Shown here in pieces: positions 50,987-59,508 of a DNA stretch of 64,000 nt (its first letter is position 1; each line of letters opens with the position of its first letter). A model generated the notes under the pieces. The model was not told the DNA's origin. It saw only the letters and a program-made list of their open reading frames with translations, and did no database searches. Location of the stretch: assembly GCA_900316475.1 (NCBI GenBank), contig ONDA01000003.1:1-64000 (forward strand), written 5' to 3'. Source of the stretch: an uncultured Prevotellaceae bacterium. Lineage in GTDB: Bacteria; Bacteroidota; Bacteroidia; Bacteroidales; Bacteroidaceae. The position numbers and the translations under genes are program-made.

Positions 50987-52255
50987 TTAAGCAAAGGGCA
51001 TAAATCCCTTACATTGATAATTCAGATTTTTCCGGCGCTGGCCTATCGAGCGGGCTGGCACACCGGCAACGACGCTGAACGGCGGCACGTCCTTGGTAAC
51101 GACAGCACCGGCGCAGACCACGGCACCACGGCCTATGGTGATGTTCTGTTGAATGACGGCATTGTTGCCTATCCAGGCATAGTCGTCGATGCGTATGGGC
51201 AGGAAACGTCCTCGGAAACTGGTGCTGTTATAGTCGTGGCTGCCAGTCATGATGCTGACATTATAGGACACCGACACATTGGCGCCAATGGTGATGCCAC
51301 CGCGTGCATCGATAGTGCAGCCGCGGTTAATATGCGAGTGTTCGCCAATGGTCAACTGCTGCGGCGTCATGATGTAGTTACGCTTGGCAATGAATGTACC
51401 GCGTCCTATCTTCATCTTCATCCGCTTCATGACGAAGCGGCGGATGGTCCACGAGGGTATGTGAGGCAACACGTCATTCAGGGTGTATTCGGTGAGCAGA
51501 GCGAGAAGCCACCGGTAGAAGTTGCTCTTCTTGATGCGCTCTACGGCCATGAATTTCTTAATGCTTAGACGATCGGTCAGTGTCAACGGCCGCCCCGTGA
51601 TTACCATGCGGTTATATTTCAGGTTCTGCTCCAACCCGTAGGAAGCGCCTTCGAGCTGGTAGATTTCTATGGCAGTGTCGGTCTTCTGGAAACGCGCTCC
51701 CTCGCTATAGAGACGGTATATCATCAGCCAGTCGAGGGCATAGCCGTAGGTGGCAGCCTGTGACAGGTCGTAAGGGTGTGTTTTCTGTACGCTCGTCCTC
51801 ACCAGTGACGAACCGTGGCGGTAAATAGGCCCAAAGGCCATCTGACTAATGTCCGACGTGCGCTTGTAGACATCGCCGCACTCGTCGCTACGCTCAATGC
51901 TGTCGCCGTAGATGACATCAGCCTGACTAATGTCTGGAGCCTTGGTAATAGCCAGTTCCAGCGAACGGCTGCTGGCGTAAAGGTCACCGCTGTTCAGCAC
52001 ATTCACCCAGTCGCCACTGCAATGCTGCAACCCCTTGTTCATAGCATGGTAAATACCGTCGTCCTTTTCTGAGCACCAATAAGCCAGCCTGTCGGCATAT
52101 TCCTTGATGACGTCTACAGTGCCGTCAGTACTGCCACCGTCAATGACGATATACTCCTTCTCCGGCCAAGTCTGGTCAAAGAAACTATCCATCGTCTGGC
52201 GGATGTTGGTGATGTCGTTGTAGACAACAGTGATGACACTTATCTTGTTACTCAT
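50987..52255 (-). CDS. GT2 glycosyltransferase fused to hexapeptide acyltransferase
   Basis: A 422-aa fusion. Residues 1-225 are a GT-A family 2 enzyme (ISVITVVYNDITNIRQTMDS, IDGGSTDGT, LNSGDLY as the DxD region). Residues about 285-422 are a left-handed beta-helix acetyltransferase (LTIGEHSHINRGCTIDARGG, IMTGSHDYNS with the catalytic His, WIGNNAVIQQNITIGRGAV). One protein may add a sugar and O-acetylate it. The two activities are usually separate genes in such loci. It overlaps the upstream end of the Wzz gene region. Confidence 0.87.
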   Translation of the reverse strand: MSNKISVITVVYNDITNIRQTMDSFFDQTWPEKEYIVIDGGSTDGTVDVIKEYADRLAYWCSEKDDGIYHAMNKGLQHCSGDWVNVLNSGDLYASSRSLELAITKAPDISQADVIYGDSIERSDECGDVYKRTSDISQMAFGPIYRHGSSLVRTSVQKTHPYDLSQAATYGYALDWLMIYRLYSEGARFQKTDTAIEIYQLEGASYGLEQNLKYNRMVITGRPLTLTDRLSIKKFMAVERIKKSNFYRWLLALLTEYTLNDVLPHIPSWTIRRFVMKRMKMKIGRGTFIAKRNYIMTPQQLTIGEHSHINRGCTIDARGGITIGANVSVSYNVSIMTGSHDYNSTSFRGRFLPIRIDDYAWIGNNAVIQQNITIGRGAVVCAGAVVTKDVPPFSVVAGVPARSIGQRRKNLNYQCKGFMPFA

Positions 52256-52268
52256 AAGTGGACGGTAT

Positions 52269-53621
52269 TTACTTGTTCCAGATACCCCTGGCCCGTCGGC
52301 TGATAATGAGGCGGCATTGGTAGAGATGGATGAGACTCATGATAGCATAGCTGGCAGCCATGCAAATGACGATGCCCTCAATACCATGGCGCATACCCCA
52401 GAAACTGACAGCTACGATGTAAAGTACGGTAATCACGACAGAGGTGATGATTTGTACCTGTATCTTGTTGACACCGTTGATAAGGGCGGTAACGCCGCTA
52501 TTAAGATTAAAGAGCGAGGCGTAGACAAAGACACAGCACGACACTGTGAATGGCACCAGCACGCTCTCTCCCACCCACAGACGGTAGAACAGGCCGGACA
52601 GTGCCAGCATGGCAAAACCGGCCACCAGTGTAAGTCCCCAGACGGCGAGCGTCCGCTTCAACGTGCTTTCTATCCAGACGAAATCGCCCTTGACGGAGGC
52701 GTCGGTATATGCGCTCCACATCGGTGCGATAACGATGGTGTAGGCTATGATGAGAAGATTAAAGAACTTGTAGGCGATGTTGTAGGTGGTGACCGCCTCC
52801 TGCCCTAAGGCCTGGGCTATGAAGATATTGGCACCGCCAAAGATGACCAGCACAGAGGTAATCTGTATGAAGAAGAATCCCAGCCCCTTGCCCAGTATCT
52901 GACGGGCAAAGGCCTGATCGATGCTGCTCAGCGACGGCCTCAACTGTGGATGCTTTTTAAAGAGTGGTATTGCCGCCAACATAAAGATGACTACCGGCGT
53001 GGCAGTGAACGTCAGGACAACGTACAACAGGTTGGTCTCCGTGGTCTTAGTGATGATATAGACTATGATAAGTGCCACGACATTGCCCGACACGATGAGC
53101 AGGTCGTTGATGGCATAGCGCTGCATAGCCACGTAGACCAGGCCAACGTTCTTCACAACAAACTGGATGAGGGTGAAGACTGTAGCAATGAGCAATGCCA
53201 CCGTCAGCTGCAGATTGCCGACGGCAGTAGTGTTGAACACCTTGTTAAGGTCAAAGCTGAAGGTGCAGACAGTACTTACCAGAATCAGCAAGACTGCAAT
53301 ACAGGTGAGCATGGCCAATGTCGTCGACAGGTAGATGCGTCCCTTGCGAAAGTCGCCGGCCGAGATGGACTGCGCCAAGTAGTTGCGCATACCGTTACCC
53401 AAGCCCACGTCGAAGAATGAGAACCAGATGAGGATTGACGAAATGGTCATCCAGATGCCATACTGTTCCTTGTCCAGATAGTCGAGTGTAGCTGGTACAA
53501 CCAGTAGCGAGGTGAGCAGTCCAACAGCCTTGATAACACCAGACAGCAGGATGTTGTTGCGCAACATCCTGTTCCTAGAGTTCGCAGGCGACATCAGGGC
53601 CTTTAGCTTGGCAATCATCAA
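52269..53621 (-). CDS. Wzx-type repeat-unit flippase
   Basis: A 450-aa inner-membrane protein with twelve to fourteen hydrophobic segments and the N-terminal pattern LRNNILLSGVIKAVGLLTSL, then LDYLDKEQYGIWMTISSILIWFSFF shared by polysaccharide flippases of the MOP superfamily. It moves lipid-linked repeat units across the inner membrane. It lies 15 nt after the export gene and 13 nt before the GT2-acyltransferase gene. Confidence 0.88.
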   Translation of the reverse strand: MMIAKLKALMSPANSRNRMLRNNILLSGVIKAVGLLTSLLVVPATLDYLDKEQYGIWMTISSILIWFSFFDVGLGNGMRNYLAQSISAGDFRKGRIYLSTTLAMLTCIAVLLILVSTVCTFSFDLNKVFNTTAVGNLQLTVALLIATVFTLIQFVVKNVGLVYVAMQRYAINDLLIVSGNVVALIIVYIITKTTETNLLYVVLTFTATPVVIFMLAAIPLFKKHPQLRPSLSSIDQAFARQILGKGLGFFFIQITSVLVIFGGANIFIAQALGQEAVTTYNIAYKFFNLLIIAYTIVIAPMWSAYTDASVKGDFVWIESTLKRTLAVWGLTLVAGFAMLALSGLFYRLWVGESVLVPFTVSCCVFVYASLFNLNSGVTALINGVNKIQVQIITSVVITVLYIVAVSFWGMRHGIEGIVICMAASYAIMSLIHLYQCRLIISRRARGIWNK

Positions 53622-53636
53622 CCTTGTGTCCGTTTT

Positions 53637-56162
53637 TTATTTCAACAGGTTAGCAATGGTGGCAAACATCGTGCCTAACGAAGCTGTGCTGGTACCGATA
53701 GCCAGCCATTCCGACAGACCGAGACCACGCTTCTTGGCCTTCGTGGGTACCACAATCTGACAGCCGGGAGCCGGTCGGTGCTTGCGGTCGGCCTTGGCCA
53801 CCATACCATTCATATAGATAATGATGGTCTGACTGCGCTTGCCTGACGAACTGACGCCACCGGCCAGGTCAATATAGTAGTCGGCCTTCTTGCCAGCCTT
53901 GTAACGCACAGTGTTAGGATAGAGCACCTCACCGTTGATGGTGACAGTACTGGTGTAGCGTGGTACAACGATACGGTCGCCCTCACGCAGATAGGGGTCG
54001 TCATCACTGCCCGGATTAGCCAGTGCCTTGTCCAGCTCGATAGCTACGGGGAAGGTGGTCATCGTCAGCAACTTCTTGACGTCAATAGAGTCGTTGCCCG
54101 AGTTGCGCTGGGCGGTACGCAGCATGGTCTCCATCTGTTCGCGCTCCTCCTGTGTCATCTGGCGCATCAGCTTGGCACCCTCGGGATAGGCGCGCTTCGT
54201 CAGTCCACCGGCCTGCTTGATGATCTCACTCAGGCGCTGGCGACTGTTTGTCAGCGTATAGTTTCCACTGAACTGTACCTCGCCCTCCAGTATGACGTTC
54301 TGTTGCTCGTTATATTTCGGACTGCGGCGGACATAGATCTCGTCGTAGGGCTGGAGGGTGAAGGAGTTAGCCTCGCTGATGGTGAAATCCTTGTCGATGC
54401 TGAAGCTGTAAGTAAAGGCTAGGGTATCACTGGCTTCGCTGGCTTCGGTGTCGATAATTCGGCGAGCCACGTCGACCTTGGCCAATGAGGCGGCATTGGT
54501 CAGTCCGCCAGCTTGAAGGATAGCATCCTCAACGGTCTGGTTGGCCGCATACTTATAGGTACCGGGATAAGGCACCTCTCCATGAATGGTGATGGTTTTC
54601 TCGGCCTCTTTTTCCTCGTTGCTGGCAATATAGAGCACATCCTCATTCTTGATGGGTATATCAGGGACTGTTCCTTCAAGTATACCGTTGATGTCAACGC
54701 TCACGACCTCCAACGAGCGGTCGGGACGTGTGCGATGCATGACGGCATGCTGGCCGATGGCCTCTTCGGTCAGTCCGCCGGCAGCCTCAACGAGTGCCTT
54801 GACGGTATTGATATGTCCACCCACCTGATAGCGGCCGGGACGGAAGGCAGCGCCGATGACCTGTACCATATTCTGATAGCGCACGATGGTAGAATCGACG
54901 TGCACGGAGTCTTCGTCCATCACTTTGAAGTCATTCAGGTCGAACTCGCCGACGTTGAACACAGAGTATTGCGTTCCCGCCTTGCGGTTCACACGGATGG
55001 ATTTCGTGTAGGCATCACCTGTAAAGCCGCCGGCATAACGTAGCAGCGTGGCAGCACTCTCGTTCTTCTTCATCTCATAGAACATCGGGCGTTTCACCTT
55101 ACCGGCAATGCAGACCAGCGATTCGTATGGGCCGACGGTGATGATATCGTTATCCTGCAGGCGCACGTCACCCGTCAACTGTCCGTTGAGCAGGAAAGCA
55201 TAGACGTCGACACTTGAGATCTGGCGGCCGTTACGGAACACCTTGATGGAGCGCAGCGTACCGATGTCGTTGGGTCCGCCTGCCATATAGAGGGCATTAT
55301 AGACGGTAGCAAAAGCTGACAGCGTATAGGTACCGGGGGTCTTCACCTCGCCTGTCACCGAGATGGTGATGGTGCGCGTCTGTCCTAACGTGAGTTCTAT
55401 CTGTGAGTCCCGATAGCGGGGACCGATGACCTGACGCAAGCGGCTTTTGGCCTGGCCGACGGTCAGACCGCCCAACTGGATAACGCCGATGCCCTCGACG
55501 GTAATATAACCGTCGGGCGAGATGGTCTCGGTGATGCTTTCCTGCGAGGCTCCCCAGATATCAATGTTCACCTCGTCACCAGGGCCGAGGCGGTAGTTCT
55601 GGGGCGTTGCAATGTTCATAGAGCTCTCGAAGGTCATATCCTTCCGGTTAAAGACGTCGTGACCGAAGATCTTACGACCTTTCTCCTTCTTCTTGTCATC
55701 ATCAAAATACTTCAAGGAGTCAGGCATCATGAAATCCATGGCCTCGTCCATCTCCACGAACTCGTCGTCATCATCGTCGTAGGTATTCTTCTTGGTCTTC
55801 TGACGGCCGTCCTTGGTACGGTATTTTGAGACATTACGCTTCTCGCGCTCCTTCTCTTCAGCACGTTTCTCTCCGTTAGCCTGACGCATACGATTCTTCA
55901 CCTCCTTGGAACCGGCCGTAATGTCATCGGCACCAAGAGCACCATTCTTCAACTGCCGCTGGTATTTTTTCTGGATACGCCGTATCTGGTCGATGGTCAC
56001 GCCACGCTGCATGAGGTCTGTCACGATCTTCTGGCGCGACACACCTTTGGCATTCTGTTCAATGACATAGTCCATCACCTGGTTGTCAGTCATGCCCGAC
56101 TGAGCCAAGGCATAACCCGTTGCCAGCAGCAGGCAGAGTAATATGGTCGTAATGCGTTTCAT
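53637..56162 (-). CDS. SLBB-domain polysaccharide export protein (Wza-like)
   Basis: An 841-aa exported protein, first gene of the locus. Signal peptide MKRITTILLCLLLATGYALAQ; no lipobox. A helical, charged region (about 25-180) precedes the Poly_export domain (YRLGPGDEVNIDIWGASQES). Six SLBB-type repeats follow, each marked by a G-x-V-x-x-P/G-x-x-Y motif (GEVKTPGTY, GKVKRPMFY, GAAFRPGRY, GEVPYPGTY, GEVQFSGNY, GEVLYPNTV). The C-terminus ends in a hydrophobic helix (LSEWLAIGTSTASLGTMFATI). It forms the outer-membrane export channel. Being much longer than E. coli Wza fits the Bacteroidetes type. Confidence 0.9.
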   Translation of the reverse strand: MKRITTILLCLLLATGYALAQSGMTDNQVMDYVIEQNAKGVSRQKIVTDLMQRGVTIDQIRRIQKKYQRQLKNGALGADDITAGSKEVKNRMRQANGEKRAEEKEREKRNVSKYRTKDGRQKTKKNTYDDDDDEFVEMDEAMDFMMPDSLKYFDDDKKKEKGRKIFGHDVFNRKDMTFESSMNIATPQNYRLGPGDEVNIDIWGASQESITETISPDGYITVEGIGVIQLGGLTVGQAKSRLRQVIGPRYRDSQIELTLGQTRTITISVTGEVKTPGTYTLSAFATVYNALYMAGGPNDIGTLRSIKVFRNGRQISSVDVYAFLLNGQLTGDVRLQDNDIITVGPYESLVCIAGKVKRPMFYEMKKNESAATLLRYAGGFTGDAYTKSIRVNRKAGTQYSVFNVGEFDLNDFKVMDEDSVHVDSTIVRYQNMVQVIGAAFRPGRYQVGGHINTVKALVEAAGGLTEEAIGQHAVMHRTRPDRSLEVVSVDINGILEGTVPDIPIKNEDVLYIASNEEKEAEKTITIHGEVPYPGTYKYAANQTVEDAILQAGGLTNAASLAKVDVARRIIDTEASEASDTLAFTYSFSIDKDFTISEANSFTLQPYDEIYVRRSPKYNEQQNVILEGEVQFSGNYTLTNSRQRLSEIIKQAGGLTKRAYPEGAKLMRQMTQEEREQMETMLRTAQRNSGNDSIDVKKLLTMTTFPVAIELDKALANPGSDDDPYLREGDRIVVPRYTSTVTINGEVLYPNTVRYKAGKKADYYIDLAGGVSSSGKRSQTIIIYMNGMVAKADRKHRPAPGCQIVVPTKAKKRGLGLSEWLAIGTSTASLGTMFATIANLLK

Positions 56163-56240
56163 CTTTTTTAAGAAGGTTTTTTATTATATATATAACCGCC
56201 AACAGCACTGAATATTGTGTCAGAAACGGCAAAAACGCTG

Positions 56241-56248
56241 CAAAGGTA
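56241..56248 (-). promoter_or_regulatory. -7 box of the capsule locus
   Basis: The minus strand reads TACCTTTG 78 nt before the first export gene. No inverted repeats flank it, so I see no invertible capsule promoter, and no UpxY-type antiterminator gene is present in the window. Confidence 0.65.
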
Positions 56249-56290
56249 CATATTTTTTTGCAAATAACTTGCAATATCAAAAAAAAGTAT

Positions 56291-56298
56291 TAATTTTG
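56291..56298 (+). promoter_or_regulatory. -7 box of the tmRNA gene
   Basis: TAATTTTG, about 28 nt upstream of the mature tmRNA 5' end; divergent from the capsule promoter. Confidence 0.6.
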
Positions 56299-56325
56299 CA
56301 CCGAAGTTTATTACAACATTCACTC

Positions 56326-56722
56326 GGGGTTGACTGGATTTGACGGCGAGATGAAATGGTACGTAAGCACGCGGAGGCTCGTTGGTTCCCTCCTTAATCT
56401 GAGTCAGCAGAAAATTAATTGGCAACAATGAGTATGCTCTCGCTGCTTAATCGAAGTACAGTAGATTACGAGCTTAATTCCACTACCAGGTAGAGGAACG
56501 AGACGTCGCCCCGGGGATGTTGTCCCGAATCTTACGGATCAGGCGGCGCAGGCAAATCGGGAATAGTCTCTGCAGGCCTCGATGCTGGGATGAAGTTTTA
56601 GAGGATAAGGCTGTGATTGGTGGCTTGGGGCTTGTCACAGCACGAAAATGAAGTCCAAGATAAGCGTGTAGAAAGCGTATGGTTTCCTTGTGCGGACGAG
56701 GGTTCGACTCCCTCCAGCTCCA
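56326..56722 (+). ncRNA. ssrA: tmRNA
   Basis: Transfer-messenger RNA that rescues stalled ribosomes. The 5' end GGGGTTGACTGGATTTGACG and the 3' T-arm GAGGGTTCGACTCCCTC are diagnostic. The acceptor stem pairs GGGGTTG (56326-56332) with CAGCTCC (56715-56721). The tag frame at 56421-56450 encodes GNNEYALAA and a TAA stop. The CCA end is not encoded. The promoter is just upstream, and a TSCPD gene begins 7 nt after the RNA. Confidence 0.96.
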
Positions 56723-56729
56723 CAAAATC

Positions 56730-57005
56730 ATGAAGACGAAACACGTACAGTACGAGACGCGCGGCACATGTTCAAAGTTAATTGACGTGACGGCCGACGA
56801 GAATGACATCATCCAGCAGGTGTTTTTCTTGGGTGGTTGCAATGGCAACCTCCAAGGTGTGAGCCAATTGGTGCGCGGACAGCATATCGATGATGTCATT
56901 CGCAAGCTCGACGGCATTCGCTGTGGCGCTAAAGGCACATCTTGTCCCGACCAACTCTGCCGTGCACTGGAGCAGCTCAAGCAGGCGACGCCACAGGAGA
57001 GTTAA
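56730..57005 (+). CDS. TSCPD-domain protein
   Basis: A 91-aa cytoplasmic protein of the short four-Cys family (TIGR03905-like) related to the C-terminal TSCPD domain of class II ribonucleotide reductases. Cysteines: TRGTCSK, GGCNGN, GIRCGAKGTSCPDQLC. The last block is the TSCPD signature, and the Cys pattern suggests a metal site. Function unknown. The start MKTKHVQYE lies 7 nt past the tmRNA, so it is probably read from the same precursor. Confidence 0.88.
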   Translation: MKTKHVQYETRGTCSKLIDVTADENDIIQQVFFLGGCNGNLQGVSQLVRGQHIDDVIRKLDGIRCGAKGTSCPDQLCRALEQLKQATPQES

Positions 57006-57036
57006 TTCTTTTTGGAAACAAAATCACGACAAGGAA

Positions 57037-57681
57037 ATGAAGAAGATATTACAAAGTTCTGTTTTCCGTGCATTGTGCGCCATCGTAATCGGCGGTCTGC
57101 TGATTAAGTATCCTGACAATACAATGACGGGTATCACCATCGCTATTGGAGCGCTATTCCTCGTGTCGGGCATCATTTCCATCGTCACTTATTTTTGGTC
57201 GAAACGCCACGTCAGCGAGTACAAGATCTACGACGCCGAGGGAAATCTCGTTGCCGGAGAACAGCCCACATTTCCCATCGTGGGCATAGGCAGTGCCATC
57301 CTGGGACTTGTCCTTGCCCTGATGCCTACGGCCTTTGTCTCAGCACTGATGTACATCATTGGCATCATCCTCATTCTCGGTGCCATCAACCAGTACATGT
57401 CGCTCATCAACGGACGACGTTACGGCCGTGTCAGCTTTTGGTACTGGCTGATGCCGACCCTCATCCTGCTGACAGGTCTCTATGTCATGGTGAAGCCGAT
57501 GGCACCCTTAGAGATGGCGATGCTCATCTTAGGCTGGTGCACACTGCTTTACGGCGTGGTAGAGCTCATCAATGCGATGAAACTCTACCGCGACAAGCAA
57601 TCCTGGATTAAGGCCCAGGAACAGCCTCAGCAGCTCAACACCTTCGAAGAGATTAAGGAGGTGGAAGAAGAGGATGCTTAG
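57037..57681 (+). CDS. HdeD/DUF308-family membrane protein
   Basis: A 214-aa inner-membrane protein with six hydrophobic segments arranged as three pairs (GGLLIKYPDNTMTGITIAIG, AILGLVLALMPTAFVSALMY, LTGLYVMVKPMAPLEMAMLI). Short turns ending in P and N/T are typical of HdeD. HdeD in E. coli supports acid resistance; the role here is open. A charged tail (EEIKEVEEEDA) ends the protein. The stop overlaps that of the convergent uridine kinase. Confidence 0.8.
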   Translation: MKKILQSSVFRALCAIVIGGLLIKYPDNTMTGITIAIGALFLVSGIISIVTYFWSKRHVSEYKIYDAEGNLVAGEQPTFPIVGIGSAILGLVLALMPTAFVSALMYIIGIILILGAINQYMSLINGRRYGRVSFWYWLMPTLILLTGLYVMVKPMAPLEMAMLILGWCTLLYGVVELINAMKLYRDKQSWIKAQEQPQQLNTFEEIKEVEEEDA

Positions 57682-58292
57682 ACGCCGGTGACGATACCCT
57701 GAATATAAGTCTTGAGAATGTGGATGCCCGTCCTGTTGTCTCCGCCCCAGGGGATGATGAGGTCGGCAAACTTCTTCGTGGGTTCTATGAACTGTTCGTG
57801 CATCGGCTTGAGCACCTTCTCGTAGCGGTCGAGCACCATGTCTACAGTACGGCCTCGCTCTACGACGTCGCGGCGGATATTACGGATGAGGCGCACGTCG
57901 TCGTCGGTATCGACAAAGATTTTCAGGTCCATCATGTCGCGCAACCGCTTGTAGTGCAGTGCCATGATGCCTTCAATGATGATGACGGGCTTAGGCTCTA
58001 CGTGGATGGTCTCCTTCTGGCGGTTGCTTTCAATATAAGAATAGGTGGGCTGTTCTACGGCCTTCCCCTCCTTGAGCATCTTGATATGCTCCGCGAGCAG
58101 TTTCCAGTCGAAGGCGTCAGGATGGTCGAAGTTGATGGCCTTCCGCTCCTCGGGCGTCATGTTTGTAGTGTCATTATAATACGAGTCAAGGGGAATCACT
58201 ACCGCGCAGTGTGGCGGCAGTGCCTTGGCTATTCTCTTGACGACGGTGGTTTTACCAGAACCCGTTCCGCCGGCGATTCCGATGATGGTCAT
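57678..58292 (-). CDS. udk: Uridine kinase
   Basis: A 204-aa salvage enzyme that phosphorylates uridine and cytidine. P-loop GIAGGTGSGKTTVVKRIA (about 5-22), the nucleoside site IPLDSYYNDTTNMTPEER and FDHPDAFDW, and RRDVVERGRT. The start MTIIGIAGGTGSGKTT is chosen; a longer upstream frame overlaps the EEP nuclease gene. It lies 23 nt after that gene and may share its transcript, which would link nucleic-acid breakdown and nucleoside salvage. Confidence 0.93.
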   Translation of the reverse strand: MTIIGIAGGTGSGKTTVVKRIAKALPPHCAVVIPLDSYYNDTTNMTPEERKAINFDHPDAFDWKLLAEHIKMLKEGKAVEQPTYSYIESNRQKETIHVEPKPVIIIEGIMALHYKRLRDMMDLKIFVDTDDDVRLIRNIRRDVVERGRTVDMVLDRYEKVLKPMHEQFIEPTKKFADLIIPWGGDNRTGIHILKTYIQGIVTGV

Positions 58293-58315
58293 ATCAGTTA
58301 GTGATTTACGATTTT

Positions 58316-59368
58316 CTATTTTTGTTCCTTGATGAGGTACACTACCGTGGGCAGGTGGTCGCTGTAGCCGTTGAGCCAGGCGCCGCCGGCATGGGTGCGC
58401 AGGGTGTTGCCCTTGTACTTGCCCTCCTTCTGGAAGAGATAGTCGCGACGGAAAATCTGGTAGTTCCAGAGTTTCAGCGTCTTGTAGTCCTTCTTGCCGT
58501 CGCGGTCGAGCAAGGCGTTCGACACGATAATCTGGTCGAAGAGGTTCCATTTGCCGTCGTACTGCAGCGTTCCAGTGCCCGAGGCAAGGACGTCCCACCA
58601 GGGGTTCCACAGTCCGCCGGGCTCGTTGGGCACGTCCTTCATCTTACGCTTGGCGACCAGGGCTTCAGCCATCGACTTGTCCTGCGGGTCGTCGTTCATG
58701 TCGCCCATGACGAGTATCTTCACGTTCGGGTCGGCTTTCACCAGCGAGTCTACCACCAGGCGTATCTGCCGGCCGCCCTCCTCACGATAGAACGAGGTGG
58801 CACCGCGCGACGGTAGGTGGTTGACGACGATGGCGACATGCTCGCCGGCCAGCGTACCGCTGACGGTGAGGAAGCCACGGGTGGCGCGTGCTGAGTCCTC
58901 AGGCAATATATATATATAAGGTACGAGCTTGACGTCACGCACTTGGAACAGCTTCGGGTTATAGACCAGGCCGCAGTCGACGCCACGGCGGTCGGGACCC
59001 TCAAGGAGCAGGTACTTGAAGTTCTTGGCTTTCAGCGGCTCCTGGTTGCAGAGGTCTTCGAGGCATTTCGCATTCTCCACCTCCGACACGCCGATGGCGG
59101 CACAGCCTACGCCGGGCAGCTTGTCGGTGCCCATCTCGCTGAGCACACGCGCCATGTTCTTCAGCTTACTCGAATACTTCAGACCCGTCCAGCGGTTGGC
59201 ACCGTCGGGCAGATATTCATAGTCGTTCTTACCTGCATCGTGACAAGTGTCGAACAGATTCTCCAGGTTGTAGAACCCCACGCCATACACCGAAAACTTC
59301 TTCTGTGCCTGGCTTGCGCCGGTTGTCAGCAACAACGTCAGCGCCACAAAAAACAGACATTTTTTCAT
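58316..59368 (-). CDS. Secreted endonuclease/exonuclease/phosphatase-family protein
   Basis: A 350-aa exported enzyme of the EEP (DNase I-like) superfamily. Signal peptide MKKCLFFVALTLLLTTGASQAQ. Catalytic motifs: YNLENLFDT (Asn), GVSEVENAKCL (Glu metal ligand), VVNHLPSR (His), ILVMGDMNDDP (Asp/Asn) and the C-terminal NGYSDHLPTVV (Asp-His). It should cleave nucleic acid or a phosphodiester outside the cytoplasm. It is divergent from a TonB-dependent receptor and upstream of udk, which suggests use of external nucleic acid. Confidence 0.88.
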   Translation of the reverse strand: MKKCLFFVALTLLLTTGASQAQKKFSVYGVGFYNLENLFDTCHDAGKNDYEYLPDGANRWTGLKYSSKLKNMARVLSEMGTDKLPGVGCAAIGVSEVENAKCLEDLCNQEPLKAKNFKYLLLEGPDRRGVDCGLVYNPKLFQVRDVKLVPYIYILPEDSARATRGFLTVSGTLAGEHVAIVVNHLPSRGATSFYREEGGRQIRLVVDSLVKADPNVKILVMGDMNDDPQDKSMAEALVAKRKMKDVPNEPGGLWNPWWDVLASGTGTLQYDGKWNLFDQIIVSNALLDRDGKKDYKTLKLWNYQIFRRDYLFQKEGKYKGNTLRTHAGGAWLNGYSDHLPTVVYLIKEQK

Positions 59369-59389
59369 AAGCGGTCAGTAATAATGATG

Positions 59390-59397
59390 CAAAGATA
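59390..59397 (-). promoter_or_regulatory. -7 box of the nuclease gene
   Basis: The minus strand reads TATCTTTG, 21 nt before the ATG at 59368. Confidence 0.6.
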
Positions 59398-59438
59398 CAT
59401 TTTTTTTGGGAAAGTATTGCAGTTTCCTTGAAAAAAGT

Positions 59439-59469
59439 TTTGTCAGTTCGGTATTTTTCCTTAACTTTG
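59439..59469 (+). promoter_or_regulatory. Promoter of the TonB-dependent receptor operon
   Basis: TTTG at 59439-59442, a 19-nt spacer and TAACTTTG at 59462-59469, matching the full consensus; divergent from the nuclease promoter. Confidence 0.75.
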
Positions 59470-59508
59470 CGTGCAAACAATGATTACTAACCGTTAAACA
59501 AACTGTCT

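Noticed and set aside
56162..56326. Invertible promoter for the capsule locus
   Set aside because: No inverted repeats flank the promoter box and no recombinase or UpxY gene lies nearby.
58293..58610. Longer N-terminus of uridine kinase
   Set aside because: It lies antisense to nothing but inside the nuclease gene on the same strand in another frame; the kinase P-loop begins right after the ATG at 58292.
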